59,776 nt of DNA from Litorilinea aerophila. Its GTDB lineage: Bacteria > Chloroflexota > Anaerolineae > Caldilineales > Caldilineaceae. The notes beneath the pieces are model-generated. The model did not search any database and had not been told where the DNA came from. It was given only the letters and a program-made list of their open reading frames with translations. Positions 34,718-45,127 of this stretch are shown piece after piece. The position numbers and the translations under genes are program-made. Location of the stretch: assembly GCF_006569185.2 (NCBI RefSeq), contig NZ_VIGC02000035.1, forward strand, positions 1 to 59,776, in the 5' to 3' direction. How positions within the stretch are numbered: the first letter of the stretch is position 1; each line of letters begins with the position of its first letter.

Positions 34718-35146
34718 TTACACAGCGTTGGCACGGCCGCTGCCCGTGGCCGGCACCGGCGGCAGGGGATGGTCGGCGTGGGCCACGCCCAACCGCCGCA
34801 GGAAGCGCAGGGCAATCTCCAGCACCTGGTCTGGCGTCAGGTCGTTGGTGTCGATGCGCAGATCCGCGTGGGCCCGGGCATGGGCCAGCCGCTCCCACTC
34901 CAGCTGCCACGCCTCCCGGCTCCAGGAGACGTCCGGCCGGCGGCGGCGCTGGCCGGCCAGATCCACGTGGAGGTAGATGAGGACGAAGGGGCGCTCGAAC
35001 TGTTGCCAGAGGTCGGGGATGTTGCTGTGCTCCTGGCTGACGGGCCGGGCCCGGTAGCCGGCCGCGCGCAACCCCTGCACCAGGGTCGACTTGCCCGATG
35101 CACTCATGCCCACCACTTTGATCAGGGGCAGCTTCTCCTCGACCAT
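34718..35146 (-). CDS. Small P-loop protein, kinase-like
   Basis: 142 aa from ATG 35146 (a GTG at 35152 is possible). Walker A is GMSASGKST (about residues 13-21). The later lid-like part [20 protein letters not shown] and the sequence [20 protein letters not shown] resemble adenylylsulfate kinase/shikimate-kinase-type small nucleotide kinases or gluconate-kinase-like proteins. The substrate cannot be named. Both flanks carry palindromic repeats. Confidence 0.7.
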   Translation of the reverse strand: MVEEKLPLIKVVGMSASGKSTLVQGLRAAGYRARPVSQEHSNIPDLWQQFERPFVLIYLHVDLAGQRRRRPDVSWSREAWQLEWERLAHARAHADLRIDTNDLTPDQVLEIALRFLRRLGVAHADHPLPPVPATGSGRANAV

Positions 35147-35152
35147 AGGCAC

Positions 35153-35634
35153 TATCTTTGCACTTTATTTTCACCCACAGATAACACGGATTACACAGAC
35201 AGCGCCACATGGGGCGAGTGCGCATCCTCAGATGCGCACTCCTCGAAAGGAGCACCACCACCACGCGGAGTCGGCATCCTCAGATGCCGACCCAGTCGCT
35301 GCGCAGCCGTTGCCGTCCCTGCACCTGTCCGGATTGGGTGCAACACGTGCGTAGGGCGGGTCTCTGGCCCGCCGTGGGTGGCTGGTTCGATAGCGACAGC
35401 GGGCGGGCACAGAGGCCCGCCCCTACGGGAACGGGCGCCCTTCCGGGCACCACCGTGCGGCCGGAGACCGCACCTACGACAGGAGCCGCCATCCGCGCAG
35501 ATCGGACGCCACGGATAGGTGGGGCGGCTGTGAAATCGATGGGGCGGATCTGCAAAGATAGTGGGTGATTGGGTGAGCACCGTTTTCCTCAACAATTCAC
35601 CCATTCACCGAATCACCCAATCACTCTACCACCT
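35153..35634. repeat. Repeat-rich gap
   Basis: 482 bp without a gene. It contains GCATCCTCAGATGC-type palindromes (for example GTCGGCATCCTCAGATGCCGAC near 35271-35292, also seen at about 51900-51921), a GGGCGGGCACAGAGGCCCGCCC stem (about 35401-35422) and a run of TTCACCCATTCACCGAATCA-type short units (35595-35625). These families recur in other gaps of the window. Confidence 0.75.
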
Positions 35635-36351
35635 TCAGATGGGAAAATACATGGACAGCCGCCGAATCTCATCCGGGCGGGTGCGGGGCCGCAGCTTGAG
35701 CACCAGGACGGTGGCGTCGTCCCGGGGGCGGCCCCGGTCCAGCTCCAGGGCGGCCGCCAGGATGGCGTCGGCCAGCTCCTGGCTGCTGTAGCTGTCGTCG
35801 CCGTCCACGTGGGACAGTAACGCCGGCAGGTCGATGACCGTTCCCGAGAGGCTGCCCGCGTTCCAGACGCCGTCGGTGAAGACCACCAGGGTCAGCCCCG
35901 CCTGCAAGGGCAGCTCGGTGATGGCCGGCTTGGTGTAGCGGTGGATGCCCACGGCGTCGCTCCCCTGGTCCAGCCAGGTGACCTCCCCGGCCCGGCGCAG
36001 GAGGACGGGGCAGCGGGCATTGCGGCTGACGACCAGAGTCTGGCTGAAGAGATCCACACTGACGATATAGAGCTCGGCGCTCACCTTGCCGCCCCGCAGG
36101 GTGTGGAGGTAGTCGTGGGTGGCCCGGGCCACCGCGCCGTCCCGCACCCCTTCAGCCAGCAGGCTGATGGCCTTGCGCACCACCAGGTTGCTGATGGCCT
36201 TGGCGCTGCGCCCGCTGCGCTGGCCGTCGGCCACCACCACGCTGATGCCGCCGTGGGGCCGCTCTACGATTTCCACCGTGTCGCCGCTTTCGCTGCTGGC
36301 ATATTTGTTGATCTTGGCGACGCCGATCTGCACTTCCAACCGCTGGGACAT
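35635..36351 (-). CDS. PP2C/SpoIIE-type serine phosphatase
   Basis: 238 aa. Metal-binding aspartates typical of the family are in [20 protein letters not shown] and [14 protein letters not shown]. There is no sensor or anti-sigma domain, so it is a single-domain phosphatase. SpoIIE-type enzymes dephosphorylate anti-sigma antagonists or other phosphoproteins. It lies 23 bp after the XRE regulator gene and probably shares its transcript, together with the NUDIX gene upstream. Confidence 0.85.
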   Translation of the reverse strand: MSQRLEVQIGVAKINKYASSESGDTVEIVERPHGGISVVVADGQRSGRSAKAISNLVVRKAISLLAEGVRDGAVARATHDYLHTLRGGKVSAELYIVSVDLFSQTLVVSRNARCPVLLRRAGEVTWLDQGSDAVGIHRYTKPAITELPLQAGLTLVVFTDGVWNAGSLSGTVIDLPALLSHVDGDDSYSSQELADAILAAALELDRGRPRDDATVLVLKLRPRTRPDEIRRLSMYFPI

Positions 36352-36374
36352 GGCCGCTTCACACCCGTTTCCCG

Positions 36375-36767
36375 CTATTCATCCGGATCCACCGCCCTGG
36401 GCCGGCGCTCGGTCAGGTCGATGCCCAGGATATCCTCCACCTGAACCTGGTAGCAGGTGGCCAGCAGGCGCAGCTCATCCAGGGTCAGGCGCCGGTCCTT
36501 GTATTCCACGTCGAAAAGGAGCTGTTGAGAGAGCCCGGTACGCTCGCTCACCTCTTCGTAGGAGTAGCCCCGGGCTGCCCGCAGCTGGCGCAACAGCGCG
36601 CTGACCCGGGTGCGGGCGAGGTGACGCACCGACTGGCGGATCTGTTCTTCCGACTCCAGCTTGACTTCCGTGGCCCGCTGGGGCGTCTGGGTCAGCCGCA
36701 GCAGGGCTTCACGCAACTGGCGCAGCAAATAGTCCTGGGCCATGGCTGTTCGTTCCTTCTCGGTCAT
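36375..36767 (-). CDS. XRE-family DNA-binding protein
   Basis: 130 aa. The HTH is at about residues 58-110: [20 protein letters not shown], then [30 protein letters not shown]. The N-terminal 50 residues are charged and helical. ATG 36767 overlaps the stop of the NUDIX gene by 4 bp (36764-36767), so the two are coupled. It may regulate this small operon; targets unknown. Confidence 0.82.
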   Translation of the reverse strand: MTEKERTAMAQDYLLRQLREALLRLTQTPQRATEVKLESEEQIRQSVRHLARTRVSALLRQLRAARGYSYEEVSERTGLSQQLLFDVEYKDRRLTLDELRLLATCYQVQVEDILGIDLTERRPRAVDPDE

Positions 36768-37348
36768 TCCTGCTCTGGCAGCAAGCCATCGGGTAAAACC
36801 ACGCCGGGCACATCCACCTGGGGCGGGATCTCAGCTGTCCGCTCCAGGTGGCGGGCCAGAAAGGCCCGGCGGGAAAGGCCCGAACGGTCCCGCAGGGCGT
36901 AGATCTCCTGGCGGGAGAGGGCCGGGTCGAAGGGCCACTCGCCGGCCTCGGTCACCACCACGCTGCCGCCATAGCCGGCCAGGGCATCGGCGATCTGCCG
37001 GCGATGCCACGGCAGCAGGTCCCCGGGCAGTTGTGCCGGGTGGAAGTAGGCCAGCTCAATGGTCTCCCCCGGGCACAGGCGCAGTTCCCCACCGATGGGG
37101 CGGGCCACGAACAGGGCGTTGTGGTGGCCGTCGTGCCAGGCCGGGCGGGAGTAGAGGCCCACCAGCCGGGTCAGGACGACCTCCAGGCCGGTCTCCTCCC
37201 ACACTTCCCGCACAGCCGCCTGGGCAATGGACTCGTTGGGATCCACCGCGCCGCCGGGCAGACACCAGACCTCGAAGTCCTCCCGGCGGGTCAGGAGCAG
37301 CCGCCCCTGATGCAGGATGGCTACATTCACGCCCAGGGCAATACTCAT
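36764..37348 (-). CDS. NUDIX hydrolase
   Basis: 194 aa from ATG 37348. The full Nudix box is present: GGAVDPNE, then seven residues, then REVWEETGL. The N-terminal strand LGVNVAILHQGRLLLTRR and the C-terminal extension (about 125-194, with WPFDPALSRQEIYALRDRSG) suggest a sugar- or nucleotide-diphosphate hydrolase. The frame is open to 37459, but that region is repeat-derived and overlaps the next gene. Confidence 0.88.
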   Translation of the reverse strand: MSIALGVNVAILHQGRLLLTRREDFEVWCLPGGAVDPNESIAQAAVREVWEETGLEVVLTRLVGLYSRPAWHDGHHNALFVARPIGGELRLCPGETIELAYFHPAQLPGDLLPWHRRQIADALAGYGGSVVVTEAGEWPFDPALSRQEIYALRDRSGLSRRAFLARHLERTAEIPPQVDVPGVVLPDGLLPEQE

Positions 37349-37367
37349 GCCGTCATCCTTCCTGTTA

Positions 37368-37425
37368 CAGGGAGTCCAGAGTCTAGCCTTCGGACTCCGG
37401 ACTCTGGCCTCCGGACTCTGGACTG
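37368..37425. repeat. Degenerate TCCGGACTC-type short tandem units
   Basis: Units such as CTTCGGACTCCGGACTCTGG and CCTCCGGACTCTGG repeat imperfectly. The run forms the last codons of the CorC-like gene (C-terminal residues [14 protein letters not shown]) and continues towards the NUDIX gene. The same style is found at 1044-1073. Confidence 0.55.
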
Positions 37426-38747
37426 ATTTCCAACAGGGCTGTGCTGATGGCCAGCCCATCCACCGCCTCCACCACCAGGCGCACGCCGTTGACCGTCACT
37501 TCGTCTCCGGGTCGGGCCACGTGGCCCAGGTGGGCCATGATCAGGCCGCCCACCGTGTCCGCATCCTCCTGGTCGAAGGTCAGGCCGTAGTGCTGGGTGA
37601 GCTCATCCAGCAGCAGGTCGCCCCGGACCCGCAGGCGGTTGGGCCCGATCTCCACGAAGGGGGGAATCTCTTCGTCGAACTCATCCTGGATCTCGCCGAT
37701 GAGCTCCTCGGCCAGGTCCTCCAGGGTGACCAGCCCGGCGGTGCCGCCGTACTCGTCCAGCACGATGGCGATCTGGATATGCTCCCGCCGGAAGCGGACC
37801 AGCATGGTCTCCAGGGGCAGGGTTTCAGGGACGAAGACCGCCGGCCGCATGAGGGTCCGCAGGGAGAAGGGTTCTTCCTGCCCGGCCAGGTGGCGGGCCA
37901 GATCCTTGACGTAGAGCACGCCGACGATGTGGTCCCGGTCCCCCTCGTAGACCGGATAGCGGGAATGGCGTTCTTCGCAGACGATGGCCAGGGTAGTCAT
38001 GAGGTCGGCATCCACCGGGATGGCGGCGATGCGGGTGCGGGGCGTCATCACCTGGCTGACGGTGCGCTCGTGAAAGTCGAAGACATTTTCCAGGAAGGTC
38101 TGTTCGCTGGGGGCCAGCAGCCCTCCCTCGCCGCTCTCCTCGACGATGTAGGCCAGCTCCCGGCTGGTGGTGAGTTGGGTTTCGCCCCCGGCGTCGGAGG
38201 CCGCATCGCCCAGGCCCACCAGGGTCAACAGCCGATCCCCGATCCAGTTGAGCACCAGGGTCAGGGGCCGGAAAAGCACGTCGGCCCAGGCCATCAGCCA
38301 GGAGAGGCGCAGGGCCGTCTCGGCGGCCGACTGCAGGGCCAGGGATTTGGGCACCATCTCCCCCACCACCACGTGAAGGTAGGTCAGCAGGGCCACGGCC
38401 AGGATGGTGGCCAGGGTGTGGGCCACGGCCTGCCCCTGGCTCCCCTCCAGATGGAACCAGGTTTCCAGGGGGTGGACCAGCCATTCGGCCACGGTGTGCT
38501 CGCCGTACATGCCCAGCCCCAGGCTGGCAATGGTGATGCCCACCTGGGCAGTGGAGATGTAGCGGTTCAGGAGCTGGCGATCCTGCACCACGGCCAGCAC
38601 CCGCCGGGCGGACTCGGAACCGGCCTCGGCCAGTTGGGCCACCCGGGTGGGCGGCACCGCGGCAATGGCAAACTCCGCCGCGACGAAAAAGCCGTTCACC
38701 ACAATGAGCAGCAGAAGAATCCCGATGGGATACAAGAACTCGGTCAT
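37383..38747 (-). CDS. CorC/HlyC-type transporter-associated protein (DUF21-CBS), paralogue A
   Basis: 454 aa. DUF21 transmembrane domain (about 1-200, starting [22 protein letters not shown]), a CBS pair (about 205-335, with [14 protein letters not shown] and [11 protein letters not shown]), then a CorC_HlyC domain (about 350-435, [17 protein letters not shown]). These proteins are linked to Mg2+/Co2+ efflux or Na+/Mg2+ exchange. The C-terminus is extended by repeat-encoded SPES units. It follows paralogue B after 7 bp. Confidence 0.9.
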   Translation of the reverse strand: MTEFLYPIGILLLLIVVNGFFVAAEFAIAAVPPTRVAQLAEAGSESARRVLAVVQDRQLLNRYISTAQVGITIASLGLGMYGEHTVAEWLVHPLETWFHLEGSQGQAVAHTLATILAVALLTYLHVVVGEMVPKSLALQSAAETALRLSWLMAWADVLFRPLTLVLNWIGDRLLTLVGLGDAASDAGGETQLTTSRELAYIVEESGEGGLLAPSEQTFLENVFDFHERTVSQVMTPRTRIAAIPVDADLMTTLAIVCEERHSRYPVYEGDRDHIVGVLYVKDLARHLAGQEEPFSLRTLMRPAVFVPETLPLETMLVRFRREHIQIAIVLDEYGGTAGLVTLEDLAEELIGEIQDEFDEEIPPFVEIGPNRLRVRGDLLLDELTQHYGLTFDQEDADTVGGLIMAHLGHVARPGDEVTVNGVRLVVEAVDGLAISTALLEISPESGGQSPESEG

Positions 38748-38754
38748 GGGCTCC

Positions 38755-40161
38755 TCAGGCGTTCTGGATCACGTCTTGCAGCCGGGCGGACTGTTCCGGG
38801 CTCAGGGGAAGGCTGACGGCCGCCACGCTGTTGCGGAACACCCGATCTACCCGCAGGGGCACCCCCTCCACTTCCACCACCTCCCCATGCCGGGGGATAC
38901 GCCCCAGGGTGGCCAGCACCAGCCCACCGACGGTGGACACCCCCGAGACGGCGGGCAGTCGGATGCCCAGCAATGGGTACAGGTCGTTGAAGTCGTCCAG
39001 GAGCACGTCCCCCCGGATCCGCAGCCGCATGCCCTGGCTCCCCTCCGAGAGCAGCTCCAGGGGCGGATTTTCCACGTCGAACTCATCCTGGAACTCGCCG
39101 ATGATCTCCTCCATCAGGTCCTCGAAGGTGATCATGCCGGCGGTGCCGCCGTACTCATCCACCACGATGGCCAGGTTGTGGTGGGCCCGCTGCATGCGCT
39201 GCATCACATCGTCCACCGGGGCAGTGTCTGGCACAAAGAGGACCGGGTGCATGATCTGGCGCACGTCGCACGGCTGCTCCCCGTCCTCCGGGTGCAAGGC
39301 TCGCTGGTAATGGACCTGGAGCAGATCCTTCAGGTGGACGATGCCCACAATGGCGTCGATGGTCCCTTCGTAGAGGGGCAGGCGGGAGTAGGGGGAATTG
39401 GCTAGCAGCTCGAAGAGTGCCTGGCAGTCCATGTCCACCGGCGCGGCCAACATGCGGTTGCGGGGGATCATCACCTTACGCGCGGTCAGGTCCCGGAGCT
39501 GGAGGGTATTCACCAGCAGCCGCCGTTCCTCTGCGTCCAACAGGCCGCCCGCGCTGCTCTCCTCCACCAGCATGAGGATTTCCTGGGGCGAATGGATGTG
39601 GGTGTGCTCGGCCACCGGCTCGGCCCCCAGCAGCCGCAGGATGAATTGCCCGCTGCCGTTGAAGACCCAGATCAGGGGTGCAAAGAGGCGCATGGACCAG
39701 CGCAGGGGCACCACTGTCCACAGGGCCAGCTGCTCCGGCATGCGCAGGGCCACGTTCTTGGGCAACAGCTCCCCCAGGACCACCTGAAGCAGGGTCAGCC
39801 CCAGGAGGATCACGGTGGCCGACAGAGACTGGACGGCCAGGCGCGCCCAGGAAGCGCCGGGGACCAGGCTGGACAGCCAGGGCGTCAGCAGCTCCGTCAG
39901 CCGGGCCTGGCCATAGTAGCCCAGGATCAGGCTGGAGAGGGTGATGCCCAGCTGGCAGGCGGCCACGTAGGTGTCCAGCATCGTGGGCGATTCCACGATG
40001 GCCAGCATGGTGGCTGCCAGGCGGCCTCGTCCGCTGGCCGGGCTCACATATTGGGCCAGGCGGGAACGCCGGGCGCTGACGGCCGAGAACTCGGCCGCCA
40101 CGTACAGGGCGTTGATGGCAATCAATAAGATGAGGACTGCAACGGTAACCAGAATATCCAT
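38755..40161 (-). CDS. CorC/HlyC-type transporter-associated protein (DUF21-CBS), paralogue B
   Basis: 468 aa with the same three-domain layout: DUF21 ([20 protein letters not shown]), CBS pair ([25 protein letters not shown]) and CorC_HlyC domain ([15 protein letters not shown]). The two neighbours are clear but diverged paralogues, so this is an old tandem duplication or a heteromeric pair. It starts at ATG 40161. Confidence 0.9.
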   Translation of the reverse strand: MDILVTVAVLILLIAINALYVAAEFSAVSARRSRLAQYVSPASGRGRLAATMLAIVESPTMLDTYVAACQLGITLSSLILGYYGQARLTELLTPWLSSLVPGASWARLAVQSLSATVILLGLTLLQVVLGELLPKNVALRMPEQLALWTVVPLRWSMRLFAPLIWVFNGSGQFILRLLGAEPVAEHTHIHSPQEILMLVEESSAGGLLDAEERRLLVNTLQLRDLTARKVMIPRNRMLAAPVDMDCQALFELLANSPYSRLPLYEGTIDAIVGIVHLKDLLQVHYQRALHPEDGEQPCDVRQIMHPVLFVPDTAPVDDVMQRMQRAHHNLAIVVDEYGGTAGMITFEDLMEEIIGEFQDEFDVENPPLELLSEGSQGMRLRIRGDVLLDDFNDLYPLLGIRLPAVSGVSTVGGLVLATLGRIPRHGEVVEVEGVPLRVDRVFRNSVAAVSLPLSPEQSARLQDVIQNA

Positions 40162-40251
40162 GGGCTAGTACAGTTTTGAACGTAAAGGCGCAAACGTGCA
40201 AAGGCGCGAGAGAGAGTAACCTGAATTAGCGTTCATCTGCGTGGGTCAGCG

Positions 40252-40287
40252 TTATCATTTGACCTTTGTTTATCATTTGACCTTTGT
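40252..40287. repeat. Perfect tandem duplication of an 18-bp unit
   Basis: TTATCATTTGACCTTTGT occurs twice without gap (40252-40269, 40270-40287) in the gap 40162-40344. The gap also holds a dispersed 26-bp motif at 40313-40337 (GGCGAATTTCTGCCGGGATT) and an AAAGGCGCAAACGTGCAAAG run near 40185-40204. Confidence 0.75.
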
Positions 40288-40344
40288 GAAGTACCTTTGT
40301 GCAGTAGAGCCTATTGGCGAATTTCTGCCGGGATTTACTCGCCG

Positions 40345-41898
40345 TCAGGGTTGGGTGGAGATCTCCACGGCCTGCACCTCGGTGACCGCGCTGCCCTGGG
40401 AGCCTTCGCTCTCAGCCCGCAGCTCAAAGGTCACCGTCTGGGTGCCGGCATCCGCGGGGACATCCACGACGAAGTGGATGTAGGCCGTATTGCCCGGGCC
40501 GACATTCACCAGGACCAGTCGGTCGCCGGCGCAGACGCCATCCAGCCGGCAGAAGCGGCTGGGCCAGGGCCCCGGCCGCATGAGCAGGGCCACCAGGTTG
40601 TCCATGGTGTCGCCCGTGTTGGTCACCAGCACCCCGATCTGGCAGGCGCTGCCGGTGTCGCAGGTGTGGCGGGTGCCGTCATCCACTGCCAGGGCTACCC
40701 CGTAACGGATCACCGGTGTGGGCGTGGCGGTGGGTACCGTGGGCGTCCAGGTGGGCGTGAGCTGGGGCTCTGGTGTGAAGGTGGGCGTGTCTGTGGGCGT
40801 GGGCGTGGGCGGCAACAGGCGCACCGTGGCCGTGTAGACCCGGGAGGAGCCATCGGGGAAGACCACCATCAGGTTGTAGTGGCCGTCCCGGTCCTTGATG
40901 CATTCTTCCTTGCGGCCATGGCCATCCACGCCCAGGTTTTCGTAGTAGACCGCGCGCACATTTTCCACATCCCAGGTGACGTAGGTGCACTTGCCCGGCG
41001 GCAGCTCCGTCTCCTCGGGCGCAAAGTGGACCACGGGCGGCCCCAGCACAGGGGTAGCCGTGGGGGACGGGGTGGGGCTGGGCAGATCGCCGGGCGTGGG
41101 TGTGTCGAAGGCAATGACCACGATGGGCGTGGGTCGGCGGGTAGGCACAGGCAACTGCACGTCCACCAGGGGCGTGGGCGATCCCGTCGGCGCGGCCAGG
41201 GCCGGATCCAGGGTCGGCGTGGGCGTCACCGCGGGCGGAAAGGCCGGGCCAGGATCGCCCGGCACGTTGCCGCCCTGGCCCAGGGTGGGCGGCACAGGCG
41301 GCAACGGGGAGGCAGCCGGGTTGGCGGGGGGCTCGCCGGTGGCGGTCACCACCAGGTAGATCTGGGGCAAGGCCTGGACCGGCCCGCTGGCCAGGGTGTC
41401 CACCCGGCCCGGCTCCGAGGGCAGCCGGAAGAGCTCCCCGGCCAGCAGATTGCTGTTCACCAGTTGCCAGCCCACATACGCGGCGAAGGCTCCCCCACAG
41501 AGCAGGCTGACGGCGAAGATCAGGGCCGCGCCCAGCCAGGTCCAGGGGCGGCCCTCCGGTTCTGCCTCCGGGTCCGGAAACAGGTCGGCATCCGCCAGGG
41601 GATCTGCCAGGTCGTCCCCGGCCGGGGCAAAGGGTTCGCCGGCCACGCCCGTTGCTTCTGCCGGGGCGGCCCGGCGGAAGCGGGGACAGTAGCGGTGCCC
41701 GCCGGAGAGGCAGAAGGTGGCCTGATCGGTCAGGAGGATGCTCTCCCCCGGGCCGGCGGCCAGGCAGCGGTTCTCGAAGCTGGGGTACTCCACCGGCAGG
41801 TCCGGCTCATCCCGCGCGTTCACGCTCCCCAGGTAGGGGCAGTGGCCTGCGGATGAATGGGGGGGAACCGAAGGACCCACAGATGCCATTGGGATCAT
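40345..41898 (-). CDS. Membrane-anchored surface protein with Cys motif, TP-rich linker and C-terminal CARDB-like domain
   Basis: 517 aa. Residues about 20-80 carry a spaced cysteine module: CPYLGSVNARDEPDL, FENRCLAAGPGE, FCLSGGHRYCPRF. This is frequent ahead of a TM segment in Chloroflexota. A TM helix follows at about 120-145 (WLGAALIFAVSLLCGGAFAA). Then comes a Pro/Thr-rich linker, an Ig-like segment (FAPEETELPPGKCTYVTWDVEN), another TPTPT linker, and a C-terminal domain with GVLVTNTGDTMDNLVALLM like CARDB/DUF11 folds. Role is unknown. The start overlaps the end of the CCA-adding gene by 4 bp. Confidence 0.75.
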   Translation of the reverse strand: MIPMASVGPSVPPHSSAGHCPYLGSVNARDEPDLPVEYPSFENRCLAAGPGESILLTDQATFCLSGGHRYCPRFRRAAPAEATGVAGEPFAPAGDDLADPLADADLFPDPEAEPEGRPWTWLGAALIFAVSLLCGGAFAAYVGWQLVNSNLLAGELFRLPSEPGRVDTLASGPVQALPQIYLVVTATGEPPANPAASPLPPVPPTLGQGGNVPGDPGPAFPPAVTPTPTLDPALAAPTGSPTPLVDVQLPVPTRRPTPIVVIAFDTPTPGDLPSPTPSPTATPVLGPPVVHFAPEETELPPGKCTYVTWDVENVRAVYYENLGVDGHGRKEECIKDRDGHYNLMVVFPDGSSRVYTATVRLLPPTPTPTDTPTFTPEPQLTPTWTPTVPTATPTPVIRYGVALAVDDGTRHTCDTGSACQIGVLVTNTGDTMDNLVALLMRPGPWPSRFCRLDGVCAGDRLVLVNVGPGNTAYIHFVVDVPADAGTQTVTFELRAESEGSQGSAVTEVQAVEISTQP

Positions 41899-43496
41899 GC
41901 CCCTTTATGGTGCAGGCACTGCTCCGCGAAGCGGAGGGCCTCTTCGGGGGTCGAAACTTCACCAGCCGCCCGGGCCTCCTGGATCTTTTCCAGCAGCCGG
42001 CCGATCTGGGGACCGGCCGGCAGGTTCAGATGGAGCATCAGGGTATGGCCGTCCACCAGGGGGCGCTGCATGAGCGCGGCCAGCCCGTCCTCGCCAAAGG
42101 CAAAGTCCAACAATTCGGCCACGTGGCGCAGGTAGGCGTCCCAGTCGGGCGGCGGATCCTGGGCGTAGGTGGCCAGGTAATCGGCCAGGGCCAGCATGAG
42201 GATGTCCACGCCCACCTCGCCTTCGCCCAGGCGGTTGCCCGTATCTCGAAAAAAGCGGTAGCGGGCTCGCCGGCTGATGGGGCGCCGGGCGAAGGAGGCG
42301 TGAAGGAGGTGGGGCCGCATGTGGTGGGCCACCACCTTTTGGGCCAGGGTGATCTCGGGCCGGCTGAAGCGCAGCCAGGTAAGCCGCTCCTCGACCATGG
42401 AGGCACTGACCTTGTCGTGCCCCAGGAAACGGTAGCGGCGGCTCCGGCTCCTGGGGTTGGGGGTGGCGTCGTCCGGCGCGGCGGCGGGCAACTCCTCCAC
42501 CGTGCGGGTGGCGGGCTTGCCCACGTCGTGGAAAAGGGCATACCAGATGAGCCAGTCCCGGCGGGAGCGGCCTGTGCTGGGGTGGTGGGCAAAGTGCTGG
42601 CGCAGGTGAAAGCGCCAGGGGGCCAGGGTCTCCACCAGGAGGGGCCAGGCCCCACCGGCGGGCAGCTCGGCGGTGCCGGCGATCCAGGCCCGCAGGTGGG
42701 CCATGTGCGTCAGGGTGGCCAGGGTGTGGGCGTAGACATCCTGGTAGTGGGGATAGGACTGCTCCACCCCCTGGGTGGCCGCCACTTCGGGCAGCACGTG
42801 GCGCAGCAACCCCAGGCTCGCCAGATCGGCGACGGTGGTCGCGGGCCGGTCGAAGGTGAAGGCCTTCCACAGCTCATCCCGGATCCGCTCCGGGCTGGCC
42901 AGGCGGACGGTGCCGGCCAGGCGCTGGATCTGGACCCGGGTCTCCAAATCCAGGGTGAAGGCGAACTGGGCCATGAAGCGCACGGCCCGCACCAGGCGCA
43001 CGGCATCCTCGGCCAGGCAGTAGGGGCTCACCCGGCGCAGGATCCCCCGGCGCAGGTCCGCCTGGCCGCCGCAGGGATCCAGCAGCTCCATCTGCATGCC
43101 CCCAGATGCCGGTTGGGTGATGGCCAGGGCCATGGCGTTGATGGTGAAGTCCCGGCTGCGGAGATCCTCCTCGATGTGCTCGCCCCGCATGCGGGCAATG
43201 TCACAGATCAGGGGTTCGCCCTGGGCCGCGGTGAAGACCAGCCGGGCAACGTCCCGGGCCTCATCCAGGGGATAGAAGGCCCAGCCCAGGCGGTCGGCCA
43301 CGCGACGGGCCAGGGGCAGCACCGGCTGATCCAGGACCAAGTCCAGGTCTTTGAGATGATCGTGACGTTGCAGCAGCAGATCCCGGACCACGCCACCCAC
43401 CACATAGACGGGCTGCACTTCCCGCAGCAGGGCGGCCAGCAGGGCCTGAAACGCCGGGTGTCTGGGATGCCATTCCATAGGCGGCTTCATTTCCAA
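41895..43496 (-). CDS. CCA-adding-type tRNA nucleotidyltransferase / poly(A) polymerase family with HD domain
   Basis: 533 aa. The nucleotidyltransferase head has YVVGGVVRDLLLQRHDHLKD and DLDLVLD (GG..RD and DxD). RSRDFTINAMALAI is the next conserved motif, and the neck region has VRAVRFMAQFAFTL. A C-terminal HD domain has WYALFHDVGKPAT. It adds or repairs the 3' CCA of tRNA, or the A or CC part of it. It could alternatively be a CC- or A-adding enzyme; no second copy is in the window. Confidence 0.9.
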   Translation of the reverse strand: MEMKPPMEWHPRHPAFQALLAALLREVQPVYVVGGVVRDLLLQRHDHLKDLDLVLDQPVLPLARRVADRLGWAFYPLDEARDVARLVFTAAQGEPLICDIARMRGEHIEEDLRSRDFTINAMALAITQPASGGMQMELLDPCGGQADLRRGILRRVSPYCLAEDAVRLVRAVRFMAQFAFTLDLETRVQIQRLAGTVRLASPERIRDELWKAFTFDRPATTVADLASLGLLRHVLPEVAATQGVEQSYPHYQDVYAHTLATLTHMAHLRAWIAGTAELPAGGAWPLLVETLAPWRFHLRQHFAHHPSTGRSRRDWLIWYALFHDVGKPATRTVEELPAAAPDDATPNPRSRSRRYRFLGHDKVSASMVEERLTWLRFSRPEITLAQKVVAHHMRPHLLHASFARRPISRRARYRFFRDTGNRLGEGEVGVDILMLALADYLATYAQDPPPDWDAYLRHVAELLDFAFGEDGLAALMQRPLVDGHTLMLHLNLPAGPQIGRLLEKIQEARAAGEVSTPEEALRFAEQCLHHKGA

Positions 43497-43575
43497 CGAC
43501 CGACGGACATCGATGACTGTACTGTAAACGAGAACCAGGCTGGTGGCAAGGAGCCCAAATCCAGCCGTCCTGGCT

Positions 43576-44478
43576 TCACGCTTGTCCCGACCGGCTGCGG
43601 TACAGGGTCGCCAGCAGGACGCCGGCCAGTACTGCCAGCCCGCCCAACAGTTCCCGGGGACCGGGGAAGGTGCCGAAAAGCAGCAGCGACCAGAGCACCG
43701 TGGCCACAGGGCTGACCGTCAGGACGATGGCGTGGATGCTCATGGTCAGGCGGCGCAGGGCCAGGTAGTACAGGCTGCGGCTGATGGCCACGTCCACCGT
43801 GCCCGCCAGGAGCAGCAGCGGCCATGCCGCCGGCGACGCCGGCCAGGTGAAATCGCCCATGGCCACGGCAAAGAGCAGGAGAAAGGCGGTAGTGGCCAGG
43901 AGGCGGAAAAAGAAAAAGTTCAAGAAGTCGATGTGGCCTCCATAGCGTTTGACGATGGCCGTGTGCAGGGCGTACATGAACGTGGAGGCCACCACCACCA
44001 GGGAGCCCAGCTGGAAATAGGAGCCCGGCTGGAAGGTGATCAGGAAGACGCCGGCCACAGCCAGGAGCGCGCCCCCCATCTGCACGGCGTTCAGCCGCTC
44101 CCGCAGCCAGAGGAGACCGAACCCCAGGCTGAAGAGGGTGGACATTTTGCCCAGCATGGAGGCCGTGCCGGCGTCGATGTAGCGGACCGCGGTATAGGTC
44201 AGGACGGTGCTGGCGGCGATGAGGAAGCCGATGGCCACGAAAAAGCCCCAATGCTGGCCCAGGGACGACCAGCGTAGCTGGCGGCGGTGGGCGGCATACA
44301 GGCCCACTTCCAGGGCGCCCACCCCCATGACGAAGAGAGACGAGAGGGTGGGTGCAAAGTAGGGGAGCAGGGCCCGGGCAAAGACGAAATGGAGGCTATC
44401 CACCAGCAGGAGCAGGGCCAGGAGGGAGATGGCCTGGCCGTTGGGCGCAGCGTGGGCGGCGAGCTGGGATTTTTGCAT
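43576..44478 (-). CDS. DMT-superfamily (EamA) transporter
   Basis: 300 aa, about ten hydrophobic segments in two EamA repeats; the repeat ends are visible as LWLRERLNAVQMGGALLAVAG and LLLFGTFPGPRELLGGLAVLAG. It probably exports a metabolite. It lies 27 bp after sufE on the same strand. Substrate unknown. Confidence 0.88.
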   Translation of the reverse strand: MQKSQLAAHAAPNGQAISLLALLLLVDSLHFVFARALLPYFAPTLSSLFVMGVGALEVGLYAAHRRQLRWSSLGQHWGFFVAIGFLIAASTVLTYTAVRYIDAGTASMLGKMSTLFSLGFGLLWLRERLNAVQMGGALLAVAGVFLITFQPGSYFQLGSLVVVASTFMYALHTAIVKRYGGHIDFLNFFFFRLLATTAFLLLFAVAMGDFTWPASPAAWPLLLLAGTVDVAISRSLYYLALRRLTMSIHAIVLTVSPVATVLWSLLLFGTFPGPRELLGGLAVLAGVLLATLYRSRSGQA

Positions 44479-44505
44479 GATCGGTGGAGGGGCCGTCAGC
44501 CAGCG

Positions 44506-44961
44506 CTACTGGAGCCGCTTCACCTGGCGCTTCATGTAGACCATGAGCGCGTGCAGCCCCCGCAGGCGCTGGGGGGTGATGGCCTCCTGCAGCCCCAACA
44601 GGAGGTAGACATCCTCCGGCGTGGCCAGCACTTCCTCCGGAGAGGTGCCGTTCAGCCCTTCGGCCAGCACCGCCGCGTAGCCCCGCACGGTGGGCGATTC
44701 CTGCGGGATGTCCAGATAAAAGTGGACGTGGCCGTCCTCCAGTTCCGTGTGGAGGAAGACGGGGGTCTGGCATTCATGGACCTGCTCCATGGCATCCCGC
44801 TGTTCGGCCAGGTGCGCCGGGAGCTCGGGCAGGTCCATGGCGTATTCCAGCAGATATTCCAACCGTTCCCGGGGCGTGACCTCGCGGAACTCCCGGATGA
44901 TGGTCTGCAGGCTGGGCGGGCACTCGGCGATCTTGTCCTCGTAGGACATTTCGGTGGTCAT
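44506..44961 (-). CDS. sufE: SufE-family sulfur-transfer protein
   Basis: 151 aa. The start ([20 protein letters not shown]) and [20 protein letters not shown] are SufE-like, and the active Cys is in [13 protein letters not shown]. It accepts sulfur from a SufS-type cysteine desulfurase for Fe-S cluster assembly. The canonical GC(Q/S) motif is changed to EC here, but the Cys is kept. No other suf gene is in the window. The residues [18 protein letters not shown] support the assignment. Confidence 0.85.
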   Translation of the reverse strand: MTTEMSYEDKIAECPPSLQTIIREFREVTPRERLEYLLEYAMDLPELPAHLAEQRDAMEQVHECQTPVFLHTELEDGHVHFYLDIPQESPTVRGYAAVLAEGLNGTSPEEVLATPEDVYLLLGLQEAITPQRLRGLHALMVYMKRQVKRLQ

Positions 44962-45098
44962 GATTGAGTTGTCTCCTCTGCGTTTGTGCGGTGATACCCT
45001 TTTGACGTTATGGTAAATCAGAGGGCCCGCTGCGTCAAAATGGGAGGGGTGCGAGCCCGTGGAAGCCCGGCTCAGCGTTATGTCAATTGGGGCAAGAT

Positions 45099-45127
45099 TT
45101 GACAGATTGAAAAAAGCAGGCTACCAT
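45099..45127 (+). promoter_or_regulatory. Predicted promoter of the ABC transporter operon
   Basis: TTGACA (45099-45104), 17-nt spacer, TACCAT (45122-45127). The -35 is perfect. The leader to the first ATG (45432) is unusually long, about 300 nt. Confidence 0.6.
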
